Source: Streptomyces sp. NBC_00234
Lineage (GTDB): Bacteria; Actinomycetota; Actinomycetes; Streptomycetales; Streptomycetaceae
DNA length: 64,000 bases
NCBI RefSeq assembly: GCF_036195325.1
Contig: NZ_CP108101.1
Span: 7,068,001-7,132,000 of the forward strand
Direction: 5' to 3'
Shown: positions 34,191 through 43,700 of the stretch, piece after piece
Numbering within the stretch: the first letter of the stretch is position 1
How the letters are laid out: each line of letters begins with the position of its first letter
Translations under genes and position numbers: made by a program
The notes under the pieces: model-generated
Told to the model about the DNA's origin: nothing
The model's input: only the letters and a program-made list of their open reading frames with translations
The model's database searches: none

Positions 34191-35378
34191 ATGACCGACC
34201 TCCGTATCGGCGTGCTCGGCTTCGGCCTGCGCGGCTCACTCGCCCGCACCGCCCACCGGCCCGGCTCCGGAGCCCGCGTCACCGCGCTGGCCGAGCCGGA
34301 CCCGCGCGCCCGTACGGAGGCGGCCGTGGCCTTCCCCGAGGCCCTCATATCGACCGGTCACCGCGAGGTCGTCGAGGACCCCGACGTCGACGCGGTGCTG
34401 GTCCTCACCCCCGACCACACCCATGCCGACCTGGCCTGCGAGGCGCTTCGCGCGGGCAAGCCCGTCTTCGTCGAGAAGCCCCTCGACATCAGCATCGAGC
34501 GCTGCGACACGATCCTGCGCACGGCGTACGAGACCGGGACCCGGCTCTACATCGGCCACAACATGCGTCACATGCCCGTCGTGCGCCTGATGCGCGACCT
34601 CGTCCGGGGCGGTGCGGTCGGCCGGGTCAAGACGATCTGGGTCCGGCACTTCGTCGGCTACGGGGGCGACTGGTACTTCAAGGACTGGCACGCCGAACGG
34701 CAGTACACGACGGGGCTGTTGCTCCAGAAGGCCGCCCACGACATCGACGTCCTGCACTGGCTGGCCGGCGGATACGCCGAGGACGTCCAGGCGCTGGGCG
34801 ACCTGATGGTGTACGGCGACAACCCGCACCGCCGCGAGCCCGGCGAGCCGAAGGCCGACGACTGGTACACCAAGGACGGCCACTGGCCGCCGCACACCCA
34901 GCGGGCGCTCAACCCCGTCATCGATGTCGAGGACGTCTCGCTGCTCAACATGCGCCTCGACAACGGGGTGCTCGCCGCCTACCAGCAGTGCCACTTCGCT
35001 CCCGACTACTGGCGCAACTACACCGTGATCGGTGACGCGGGCCGCCTGGAGAACTTCGGCGACGGCCCCGGCGGCTGCGTCAAGGTGTGGAACACCCGGC
35101 GCTCCGGCTACCGCCCCGAGGCGGACGAGATCCACCCGGTCCCGGACGCCGAGGACAACGCGGGCCACGGCGGCGCGGACCCGCTGCTGGTCGACGAGTT
35201 CCTCCGGTTCGTACGGGAGGGGGGTCGTACGGACACCTCACCGGTGGCTGCCCGGATGGCGGTCGCGGCGGGTGTACGGGCGACGGCTTCCCTGCGCAAC
35301 GGGGGCACCCCGCACCACGTGCCCCCGCTGGATCCGGAGCTGGCGGCCTACTTCGAACGCGGCCAGGTCCGCGCCTGA
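34191..35378 (+). CDS. Gfo/Idh/MocA-family oxidoreductase
   Basis: A 395-residue NAD(P)-dependent sugar oxidoreductase. It has an N-terminal Rossmann fold (IGVLGFGLRGSLA), the cofactor Lys motif VEKPLDIS near residue 100, and the substrate-domain block GLLLQKAAHDIDVLHWL with the catalytic-site His. It is cytoplasmic, so it should oxidise or dehydrate the imported monosaccharide or sugar acid. ATG 34191 has GAAGGAAG upstream. It is the last gene of the operon, followed by a strong convergent hairpin. Confidence 0.9.
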   Translation: MTDLRIGVLGFGLRGSLARTAHRPGSGARVTALAEPDPRARTEAAVAFPEALISTGHREVVEDPDVDAVLVLTPDHTHADLACEALRAGKPVFVEKPLDISIERCDTILRTAYETGTRLYIGHNMRHMPVVRLMRDLVRGGAVGRVKTIWVRHFVGYGGDWYFKDWHAERQYTTGLLLQKAAHDIDVLHWLAGGYAEDVQALGDLMVYGDNPHRREPGEPKADDWYTKDGHWPPHTQRALNPVIDVEDVSLLNMRLDNGVLAAYQQCHFAPDYWRNYTVIGDAGRLENFGDGPGGCVKVWNTRRSGYRPEADEIHPVPDAEDNAGHGGADPLLVDEFLRFVREGGRTDTSPVAARMAVAAGVRATASLRNGGTPHHVPPLDPELAAYFERGQVRA

Positions 35379-35388
35379 CGCGCGGCCG

Positions 35389-35429
35389 GCGGGGGCGGGC
35401 GGGGGCCCGCGGGCACCGGCCGCCCCCGC
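35389..35429. terminator. bidirectional terminator between Gfo/Idh gene and second LacI gene
   Basis: GCGGGGGCGG (35389-35398) pairs perfectly with CCGCCCCCGC (35420-35429). The loop itself contains a GGGCCCGC-rich hairpin. It fills the gap between two convergent stop codons. Confidence 0.75.
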
Positions 35430-36554
35430 TCAGGCCGGCGGAGCCCCCGTGCTGCCCCGCAGCACCACTTCGCCCTCGATCCGCAGGACCCGCGACCGCT
35501 GACCCGTCCCCGGCTCCCGCAGCGCCAGCGCGATCGCGCTCTCGCCCATCGCGGTCAACGGCAGCCGCACCGTGGTGAGCGGCGGCGACAACTCCCGTAC
35601 CAGCGGGATGTCGTCGAACCCGGCGAGGGACACGTCCTCCGGTATCCGCAGGCCCTCCTCCCGCAGCGCGGCCAGCGCGCCGACCGCCATCACATCGGTC
35701 ACGGCGAAGACGCACGTCGGCCGGGGTGGCCCGGCCGCCAGCAGCCGGCGCGCGGCGAGGTAGCCGCCCTCCCGGGTGAAGGCGCCCTCCACGACCCGGT
35801 CGAGGAGGGCGCCCGTACCGGCGAGCCCCTCCCGGAAGCCGGCCAGCCGGTCGGAGACCGTGGTCAGCGCGGGCGGTCCGGTCAGCACGGCGAACCTGCG
35901 GTGGCCGAGGGCGGCCAGCGAGCGGGCGAGGGCGGCGGCCCCGGCCCGGTTCTCCGGCTGCACGGTGTCCACCCGCAGGCTGCGGTGCCTGCTGACGACC
36001 GCGACACGTCCGCCGAGGCGTACGTACGGCTCCAGTTCGCCGTCCATGGCCCGCTCCCACGCCCGGTCCTGGAAGCCGGAACCGATCAGCAGGATCGCGC
36101 GCGCCCGCTGCGCGCGCAGCATGGAGACGTAGGCGATCTCGCGGGCCGGTTCCCGGAAGGTCGAGGCCAGCATCACCAGCAGGTCCTGCTCGGCCGCGGC
36201 GCGCATCACGCCGCTCGCGATGGCGGCGAAGTAGGGGTCACTGACGTCGTGACAGATGACGCCCACCGTGCGGTTGCTGGAGGCGCTGGCCAGCGCCTGG
36301 GCGTGCGCGTTGGGGATGTACCCGAGCCGGTCGGCCGCCGCCCGTACCCGTTCGCGGAGGTCCTCGCGCACCCGGGCGGTGCCGTTCAGGGCGCGCGAGG
36401 CGGTGGCGGGGGAGACCTCGGCCTCCCGGGCCACCGCGTCGAGCGTCACATGGGCCGGTGTACGCGCAGGGGCACGGGAGGGGCCATGGGCGGGGGAGTG
36501 GGCGGGGCCGTAGCGCCCCGGCGCCGGGTGGATCGGTGTTTCCCGTTCACTCAA
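35430..36554 (-). CDS. LacI-family transcriptional regulator (second)
   Basis: A 374-residue repressor. A Pro/Ala/His-rich tail of about 34 residues (with repeated PAH units) precedes the helix-turn-helix VTLDAVAREAEVSPATASRALNG (in parts: VTLDAVAREAEVS, PATASRALNG). The effector domain has VICHDVSDPYFAAIASGVM and LAGFDDIPLVRELSPPLTTV (in parts: AGFDDIPLVREL). The start is uncertain: TTG 36554 has GGGGG upstream, and a GTG inside the helix-turn-helix cannot be the true start. It is divergent from the NMT1-type transporter, and the palindrome CAGAAAGCGCTTTCTG between them is the probable binding site. Confidence 0.88.
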   Translation of the reverse strand: MSERETPIHPAPGRYGPAHSPAHGPSRAPARTPAHVTLDAVAREAEVSPATASRALNGTARVREDLRERVRAAADRLGYIPNAHAQALASASSNRTVGVICHDVSDPYFAAIASGVMRAAAEQDLLVMLASTFREPAREIAYVSMLRAQRARAILLIGSGFQDRAWERAMDGELEPYVRLGGRVAVVSRHRSLRVDTVQPENRAGAAALARSLAALGHRRFAVLTGPPALTTVSDRLAGFREGLAGTGALLDRVVEGAFTREGGYLAARRLLAAGPPRPTCVFAVTDVMAVGALAALREEGLRIPEDVSLAGFDDIPLVRELSPPLTTVRLPLTAMGESAIALALREPGTGQRSRVLRIEGEVVLRGSTGAPPA

Positions 36555-36608
36555 CTCGACCCCCAGGGGTGCGGTGGTGGCAGGGCCCCGAAACTTCGGG
36601 ACGACCTA

Positions 36609-36638
36609 TTGACCGTGCGTGCAGACAGTCATTAGCGT
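36609..36638 (+). promoter_or_regulatory. HrdB-like promoter of the NMT1-type transporter operon
   Basis: TTGACC (36609-36614) and TAGCGT (36633-36638) are separated by 18 nt. Transcription would begin near 36645, immediately before the LacI palindrome at 36652-36667, which is where a repressor would block elongation or initiation. Confidence 0.65.
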
Positions 36639-36651
36639 GGCGACACCTTAT

Positions 36652-36667
36652 CAGAAAGCGCTTTCTG
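36652..36667 (+). promoter_or_regulatory. LacI-type operator, transporter operon
   Basis: CAGAAAGCGCTTTCTG is a perfect 16-bp palindrome. It is followed by a second, imperfect copy (GAAAGCGCCTTC, about 36666-36677). The inner 14 bases AGAAAGCGCTTTCT recur exactly at 44311-44324. Confidence 0.85.
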
Positions 36668-36762
36668 AAAGCGCCTTCTCCGCACCGGTACACGCACCCG
36701 GTAAACGCACCGCAGCATCGCACAGCTCTCGACAACAGCCCCCGAAGTCCAGGGAGTTCACA

Positions 36763-37626
36763 GTGAGCCAGAGCGCGTTGGCCAAAAGTCCCGCAGAAGT
36801 GGCGGGAGTTGCCCGAAGGGACGGGCCGTCGGCGGGGGAGCGGCTCGCCCGCGCGGCCGAACAGAGCTGGCGCCCCGTCGCCTTGCTCCTCGCCTGCTTC
36901 GTCCTCTGGTGGGCGATCGCCGCCGGGGAACTGGTGGAGCCCTACCTCGTACCCTCGCCCGGCGCGACCTTCGACGTGCTCACCGGCAAGTCCGCCTATC
37001 TGTGGGAGCACAGCTGGGTGACCACGTACGAGACGCTGCTCGGCTTCGTCATCGCCGTCGCCGTCGGCGTCCTGGCGGCGGTTGTCATGGTGTACTCGTC
37101 CACGGTCGAGCGCACGCTCTACCCGATCCTGCTGTTCGCCCAGGTCGTACCGAAGATCGCCATCGCACCGCTCTTCGTCGTCTGGCTCGGGTTCGGGATC
37201 GCGCCGAAGATCCTGATCGCCGTCCTCATCGCCTTCTTCCCGGTCGTGATCTCGATGGTCACCGGCCTCAAGGCGGTCGACCCCGAGATGCTCCAGCTGT
37301 CCGCGACGATGGGCGCCAAGCCCTGGCAGACCTTCCTCAAGATCCGGTTCCCGGCCTCGCTGCCGCATCTCTTCTCCGGGCTCAAGGTCGCCGTCACCCT
37401 CGCGGTGACCGGGGCCGTCGTCGGGGAGTTCGTCGGCGCGAACGAGGGCCTCGGCTATGTGATCCTCCAGGCCAACGGCAACCTCGACACCCCGATGCTC
37501 TTCGCGGGGCTGCTCGTGATGTCACTGATCGGCGTCGTCCTCTTCGTCCTCGTCGAGATCGCCGAGAAGCTCCTGCTCCCGTGGCACGCCAGCCGCAGGG
37601 ACGCGTCTGCCACGACCACGTTCTGA
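36763..37626 (+). CDS. ABC transporter permease (SsuC/TauC family)
   Basis: A 287-residue permease of the nitrate/sulfonate/taurine/thiamine-precursor class, with six membrane segments. The EAA-type loop is ATMGAKPWQTFLKIRFPASLP, here in parts: ATMGAKPWQTFLKI, RFPASLP. GTG 36763 is preceded by AGGGAG. An upstream extension of the frame reaches into the operator, so the GTG is preferred. The operon continues with a binding protein 24 nt downstream and an ATPase. Family members carry pyrimidine precursors, sulfonates or other small anions. Confidence 0.9.
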   Translation: MSQSALAKSPAEVAGVARRDGPSAGERLARAAEQSWRPVALLLACFVLWWAIAAGELVEPYLVPSPGATFDVLTGKSAYLWEHSWVTTYETLLGFVIAVAVGVLAAVVMVYSSTVERTLYPILLFAQVVPKIAIAPLFVVWLGFGIAPKILIAVLIAFFPVVISMVTGLKAVDPEMLQLSATMGAKPWQTFLKIRFPASLPHLFSGLKVAVTLAVTGAVVGEFVGANEGLGYVILQANGNLDTPMLFAGLLVMSLIGVVLFVLVEIAEKLLLPWHASRRDASATTTF

Positions 37627-37650
37627 CCTCGTCGCGAGAAGGGCCAGCCC

Positions 37651-38666
37651 ATGCATGCGCGCAGACTCCTGATCGGTGCCGTACCCCTCGTCCTCCTGGC
37701 CACGGCCTGCGGCGGCAACGAACCGTCGACCACCACCAGCGACTCGGGAAAGAAGCTGGACAAGGTCACGCTCACGCTCAACTGGTATCCGTACGGCGAA
37801 CACGCGCCGTTCTACTACGGCAAGCAGCAGAAGATCTTCGAGAAGCACGGCATCGACCTGACGATCCAGGCGGGCCAGGGCTCGCAGAAGACGGTGCAGG
37901 CCACCGCGGCCGGGCAGACCCAGTTCGGCTGGGCCGACACCCCCGCGCTGCTCGCCGGCGTCGACCAGGGGGTCAAGGCCAAGAGCCTCGGCGTCTTCCT
38001 CCAGACCACCCCGGCCTCGGTCCAGTCCTTCGAGGCCAAGGGCATCGCGTCGCCCGCCGATCTGAAGGGCACGACGATCGCCGGGACCGCCGGCGACGCC
38101 CTCTCCAAGACGTTCCCGATCTTCCTGAAGAAGAACGACATCGCGGAATCGGACGTCAAGGTCCAGAACACCGACCCGGCCGGCAAGATCGCCGCGGTCA
38201 TCTCGGGGAAGACCGACGGCCTGCTCGGCTACGCCAGCGACCAGGGGCCCACCATGCAGGACAAGGCGAAGAAGCCGGTCTCCTACCTGCGCTTCTCCGA
38301 GCACGGACTGAACTTCTACTCCAACGGCCTGCTGGCCGGACAGCGGCTGCTGTCCTCCGAGCCGGAACTGGCGCAGCGCATGGTGAAGGCGGTGAGCGAG
38401 TCGTGGGCCGCCGCGGAGAAGGCTCCCGATCCGGCCGTCGCCGCGATGGAGGGCGCCTCGGAGCAGCTGCCCCCGAAGACGGTGCTGGCCGAGCAGTTCA
38501 AGACGACGCTCACCCTGCTGCACACACCCTCGACGCAGGGCAAGGCACCCGGCGTGAACACGGAGGCGGACTGGCAGCAGACCATCGACGTCTTCGCCGA
38601 GGCCGGTCTGGTCCGCTCGCCCAAGGCCGTCGCGGACTACTGGGACGAGAAGACGGCGCTGAAGGG

Positions 38667-38670
<4 letters not shown>
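37651..38670 (+). CDS. NMT1/THI5-like ABC substrate-binding lipoprotein
   Basis: A 339-residue lipoprotein. Lipobox LLATAC is at 15-20. The mature part begins with LTLNWYPYGEHAPFYYGKQQ (in parts: LNWYPYGEHAPFYYG), the signature region of NMT1/THI5-like proteins such as ThiY, which bind pyrimidine breakdown products of thiamine. Other members bind aromatic or sulfonated compounds. A LacI-controlled setting beside sugar genes is unusual for this family, so the ligand may be a sugar derivative. ATG 37651 is preceded by GAAGGGCC. Its stop overlaps the ATPase start. Confidence 0.88.
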
Positions 38671-39482
<812 letters not shown>

Positions 39483-39485
39483 CGA

Positions 39486-39537
39486 GGACGGGGGGATGCG
39501 CGGCCCGGGCCGCACATCCCCCCGTCCCGCACGGCCT
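39486..39537 (+). terminator. strong hairpin terminator after the importer operon
   Basis: GGACGGGGGGATG (39486-39498) pairs with CATCCCCCCGTCC (39525-39537); the loop contains a second GC palindrome. It ends transcription 4 nt after the ATPase stop. Confidence 0.8.
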
Positions 39538-39543
39538 TCCTGC

Positions 39544-39765
39544 TCACTCCAGGGCGAACGCGTCCGCCGGCAGCTCCATCTGCGCGGCCGGCAGCGTTTC
39601 GCCCCGGTGCCCATGCCCGCGAACTGACCTGCTGCTTCGAGCCCGACGGAGCCGTGCAGCTGCGCCCACGCGAGCACCGCCCCCGCCGGCGCGCGGGCGG
39701 ACGCCCCGGTGCCACCGGCGGCATCCGGTGCGTACCGGGCGACCCACGCTCCCACCGCCCCGTCC
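39544..39765 (-). pseudogene. TetR-family regulator remnant (C-terminal WHG-type domain, frameshifted)
   Basis: On the minus strand one frame reads VLAWAQLHGSVGLEAAGQFAGMG, here cited in parts as VLAWAQLHGSVGLEA and GQFAGMG, the typical helix of the TetR WHG-domain (A-W-x-x-L-H-G). The neighbouring frame then continues with LPAAQMELPADAFALE to the stop at 39544, so one base has been lost or gained near 39605. The helix-turn-helix half is missing. The remnant abuts a tail of a different gene on the other strand (39766-39850), consistent with a deletion that joined two divergent genes. Confidence 0.55.
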
Positions 39766-39850
39766 GTGCCACGGACCCGTGCCCACCCCGCTGTCCACGA
39801 CGGTGGACGCCACGCTCGCCCGGTACAGGGGCCTGCTCGCCGCCCGCTGA
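39766..39850 (+). pseudogene. C-terminal tail of a probable SDR/NAD-dependent epimerase gene
   Basis: The plus frame ending at TGA 39848-39850 reads GPVPTPLSTTVDATLARYRGLL-AAR (cited in parts: VPTPLSTTVDATLARYR). This resembles the last helix of NAD-dependent epimerase/SDR proteins (TPL-x3-V-x2-T-L-x-x-Y/H-R). No start, Rossmann motif or upstream body remains. Identification rests on 20-odd residues, so it is tentative. Confidence 0.35.
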
Positions 39851-39916
39851 GCGCGGTCCGGCCCCGGGCGGGACGAACCGCCCCGCCCGGGGCCGGACCC
39901 ATGCGCGCCGCGCCGC

Positions 39917-40774
39917 TCAGTACCGCAGTCGCGACAGGTACGTATAGCTGGCGAGCGCCGAGGCGAACGGGTCGGCCGGAGCGTCGTGCTCCACCAGCCA
40001 CTGCTTCACCCCGCCCTGCCGCGCCGTGTCGAACATGGCCGGGAAGTCCAGCACCCCGGACCCGACATCGGCGAAACTGCCGTCGGGCGCCATGTCCTTC
40101 ACGTGGAGGGCCGGGAACCGGCCCGGATGACGGACGAAGAGCTCACCCGGCGCCGACGCTCCTCCGTCGGCCGCCCAGTACAGATCCAGCTCGAAACCGA
40201 CCAGCTCGGGATCGGTCTCGTTCAGCAGGATGTCGTACAGGTTGACCCCGTCCACGACCTGATGGTCGCTGCCGTGGTTGTGGTAGAGCAGCTTCAGTCC
40301 GGCCTCGCGGGCGGCGAGCCCGATCCGGTTGAACTCCCGTGCCACCTCCCGGTATCCGGCCGGCGAGTGCAGCGACCCCGGCAGGCTGGGGACGACGATC
40401 CACTTCCCGCCGAGGGTGTGGACGTCCTCCAGTGCCTTCGGCAGCCCGGCGCCCCGGACGATGTCGTACCCGACGTGTTCGAGGACCGCCTTCAGCCGGG
40501 TCTCGTCGAGCATCCGACGGATGTCCGCCGCACTGTGACCGTGCCGCCCGCTCACCCCGACCGTCGCGTAGCCGATCTCGGCGAGCTGCGCCAGCGTCCC
40601 CTTGAAGTCGACGGCCAGTCGCGTACGCATCGTGTACAGGTGCATTCCGATTCCGGACGGCGGCACCGGCCGGCACGGGCCGCTCTCCGAAGCGGAGGCC
40701 GCGCCCGTACCGAGACCGACGGCCGCCGCGGCCCCCAGGGCCGTACCGAGGAAGGCTCTTCGTGTGCCGTTCAT
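39917..40774 (-). CDS. secreted sugar phosphate isomerase/epimerase-like TIM-barrel protein
   Basis: A 285-residue xylose-isomerase-like (AP-endonuclease-2 fold) protein with a Tat signal (NGTRRAFLG, Ala-rich to about 29), so the barrel is exported. Metal and substrate residues are suggested by IGMHLYTMR, LLYHNHGSDH, FELDLYW and LHVKDM. Exported members of this family occur next to ThuA and sugar dehydrogenase genes. It starts 12 nt after the stop of the ThuA fusion gene and is cotranscribed with it. The reaction is unknown; an oxidation-reduction-isomerisation of a glycoside is plausible. Confidence 0.85.
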   Translation of the reverse strand: MNGTRRAFLGTALGAAAAVGLGTGAASASESGPCRPVPPSGIGMHLYTMRTRLAVDFKGTLAQLAEIGYATVGVSGRHGHSAADIRRMLDETRLKAVLEHVGYDIVRGAGLPKALEDVHTLGGKWIVVPSLPGSLHSPAGYREVAREFNRIGLAAREAGLKLLYHNHGSDHQVVDGVNLYDILLNETDPELVGFELDLYWAADGGASAPGELFVRHPGRFPALHVKDMAPDGSFADVGSGVLDFPAMFDTARQGGVKQWLVEHDAPADPFASALASYTYLSRLRY

Positions 40775-40786
40775 GTCTGTCCCCTC

Positions 40787-43700
40787 TCAACTCACGTCGA
40801 TGCGAACGGAACCGGTGCTCGTGTCGCCCTTGTCGTCGGTCACCGTCAGATGCGCGGTGTACGCACCCGGACGGCCGTAGACGTGGGTGGCCGTCGCCCC
40901 CTCGGGTGCGGAGGGCTTCACGTTGTCCCCGAAGTCCCAGTGGTACGAGGCGATCGTGCGACCCGCCACGGGCTCGACCGCACTGCTCAGCGCGACCGTC
41001 AGGGGCGACGTCCCGGCCGCCGGGGTGGCGGTGACCTCGACCTCCGTGCCCGGCGTCTTCTGGACTCCCGGGCCGTTGAAGTGCAGCCAGTCGACGGCGA
41101 ACAGATCGGACTTCTCGCTGCTCCACTCCGGGTTCGCGAACACCGCGTAGAGCTTCACGCTGCTCCCGGGGTCCGCCAGCTCCGTCGTCGGGGAGACGAC
41201 CTTGCCCCAGTCACCCGTGTTCGGAACGGTCACCTTCCCGAGGAGCGGGCCCGTCGGCGATCCGGACCGGAACTCGACGCTCCCGCCGATCCCACCCGAC
41301 GCCGCGCCCACCGTCACCGAGTCGACGCCCTTCAGATGCACCGGATCGAAGCTGATCCAGTCGCCGTCCTCGATCTCGGTCAGCCGCTTGCCGCCGGAGG
41401 CATCGGTCCTCGAACCGATCACGGCACCGTCGTGCGTACCGCCGGTCGTCGTGAAGTGCTCCGCCTCGCGGAAGGAGGTCCGCAGTGTCAGCGAGGTGGA
41501 ACCGGTGAGGGCGGGGGCGTCCGGAGCGCCCTTGTCCGTGTACTGCGCGGTGATGCCGTAGTACAGGTTCTGTCCCGGCCCGTGACTGTCCCCGGCGTCC
41601 GTGGCGATCTCGCCCGTGCAGCCGGTGTAGTTGTCCAGCGGATGCAGATGGGTGTCGTGGCCGAGCTGCGACTGCACCACCACGCGCGAGCAGTCGATCG
41701 GACCGCTCCTGCCGTCCTCCTTGTCCTGGACCTTCACGGTGAACGGAATCGTGTCGCCGAAGCTGAACATCCCGCCGTTGGGCGGCTGTTTGATCGTCAC
41801 GACCGGACGGGTGTTGCCGACGGTGATGTCCTGCACGGCCAGTGCCGTCAGATCGCCCGGCCCGGTGACCGTCAGACGCGCCGTGAACACACCCTTGGTG
41901 CGGTAGGTGTGGGACGGGTTCGCCTCGGTCGAGTCGGTGGTTCCGTTGCCGTCGAAGTCCCAGGCATAGGTGACCTGCTGACCGCCCGGGAGACCCGAAC
42001 CCGCACTGGAGAAGGCGACGGTGAGAGGTGGGGGACCGTTGTCGCGGTCCGCCGTGATCTTCGCGTCGGGCAACCGGCCGTCACCGACGTAGTCGATCCG
42101 GTAGATGCCCGCTCCCTCGTTGCTGCCACCCCGTCCGGTGCCGCTGCCGAGACCGAAGTCGATGACGTAGAGCGCGCCGTCCGGGCCGAAGTCGGCGTCG
42201 AACGGCTGGTTCCACTTCATGTCCTCGAAGATGCCGTTGATCGACTGGACGTCACCCGCGGCAGCGGGCGCGAACCGGGGATCGGTGAACGTCTGGTCCT
42301 TCTGCTGGATCGAGAACGTCTTGAACCAGCGCCGGGTCAGCTCGTAGTTCAGCCACTTCCCCTCGAAGTACTCCGGGAACTTGGTGCGGTAGGTGTTGGC
42401 CGGGTCGTAGTCGTAGACGGGACCGCTCATCGGGCCGCCGCCCCCGGTGCCCAGCTCGGGGAACCGGGGCGACGCCGAGTAGGCGTACCAGACCGTGGCC
42501 GGCTGGGCGGGCGGCAGGTCCCGGAGCCCGGTGTTGTTCGGGGAGTCGTTGACGAGCGCCCCGCAGTCGAACTTCGGACCCGAGGTCTTCGTGACGAAGT
42601 CGTAGTCGTTGAAAGGGGTGTTGTCGCCGACGCAGTAAGGCCATCCGAAGTTGCCGGCCTTGGCGATACGGGTGTACTCGACGGTGCCCTCGGGGCCCCG
42701 GTCCGCGACCGCCGAGCGGGCGTCCGGCCCGTAGTCGGCGACCAGGAGGGCGCCGTCGGCCGGGTCCGTGGTGATTCGGAACGGATTGCGCATCCCCATG
42801 GCGTAGATCTCGGGCCGGGTCTTCTCCGTGCCCGGCGCGAAGAGATTGCCCTCCGGAACCGTGTACGTGCCGTCGTCCTGCGGGGTGATCCGCAGGACCT
42901 TGCCCCGGAGGTCGTTCGTGTTGCCGGAAGTGCCCTGGGCGTCCCAGGCGCGCCGGCCCTCGCCCTCGTCGATCGGGGCGAAGCCGTCCGAGGCGAACGG
43001 GTCGGTGTTGTCCCCCGTCGCCGCGTACAGATTCCCGTTCTTGTCGAAGGCGAGCGAACCGGCCATGTGGGAGTTGGCCCGGCCCTCGCCCCGGAAGGTC
43101 GGGACGGTCAGCAGCCGTTTCTCGGAGGCGGGATCGACCGTGCTGCCGGTGACGGTGAAGCGCGACAGGTTCAGCCGCTTCTCGGTCTTGTCCGAATGCA
43201 GCAGATAGAGCCAGTGGTTCTCCGCGAATCCCGGATCGAGGGCGAGACCCAGCAGCCCGTCGGACTGGCTGGTCATCTCCGGCGTGTACGCGAGGTCCAG
43301 CGCCGTGGTCACCTTCATCGTCTGCTGGTCGATGACCTTCAGCTTCCCGGTGCGCTGCGCGAAGAACACGCGGCGGTCGGGGGCGACGGCCAGCTCGAAC
43401 GGGTCGGCCAGATCGCTGGTGACCAGGGGGGTGCGCTGGAAGGCGCCGGTGCGCGTCGCGGTGCAGTCGCCCGGCTTCGCACCGGCGGCCCACTCGATTC
43501 CGCCCAGCAGATGCTTGACGAAGCCCTCCTCCTGGAAGGCCGACGAGGCGTGTCCGCCCGCGGTGAACCAGGAGCGTCCGCCGTCGTAGTTCTGGCACCA
43601 GGACCACGGGTGGTCCACACCCTCGTCGAGACCGGTGATGCCGTCACGCACCTTGATCTGGGCGAGCGTGTGCACCTTGGAGGTGGGGTTGGTGCGCCAG

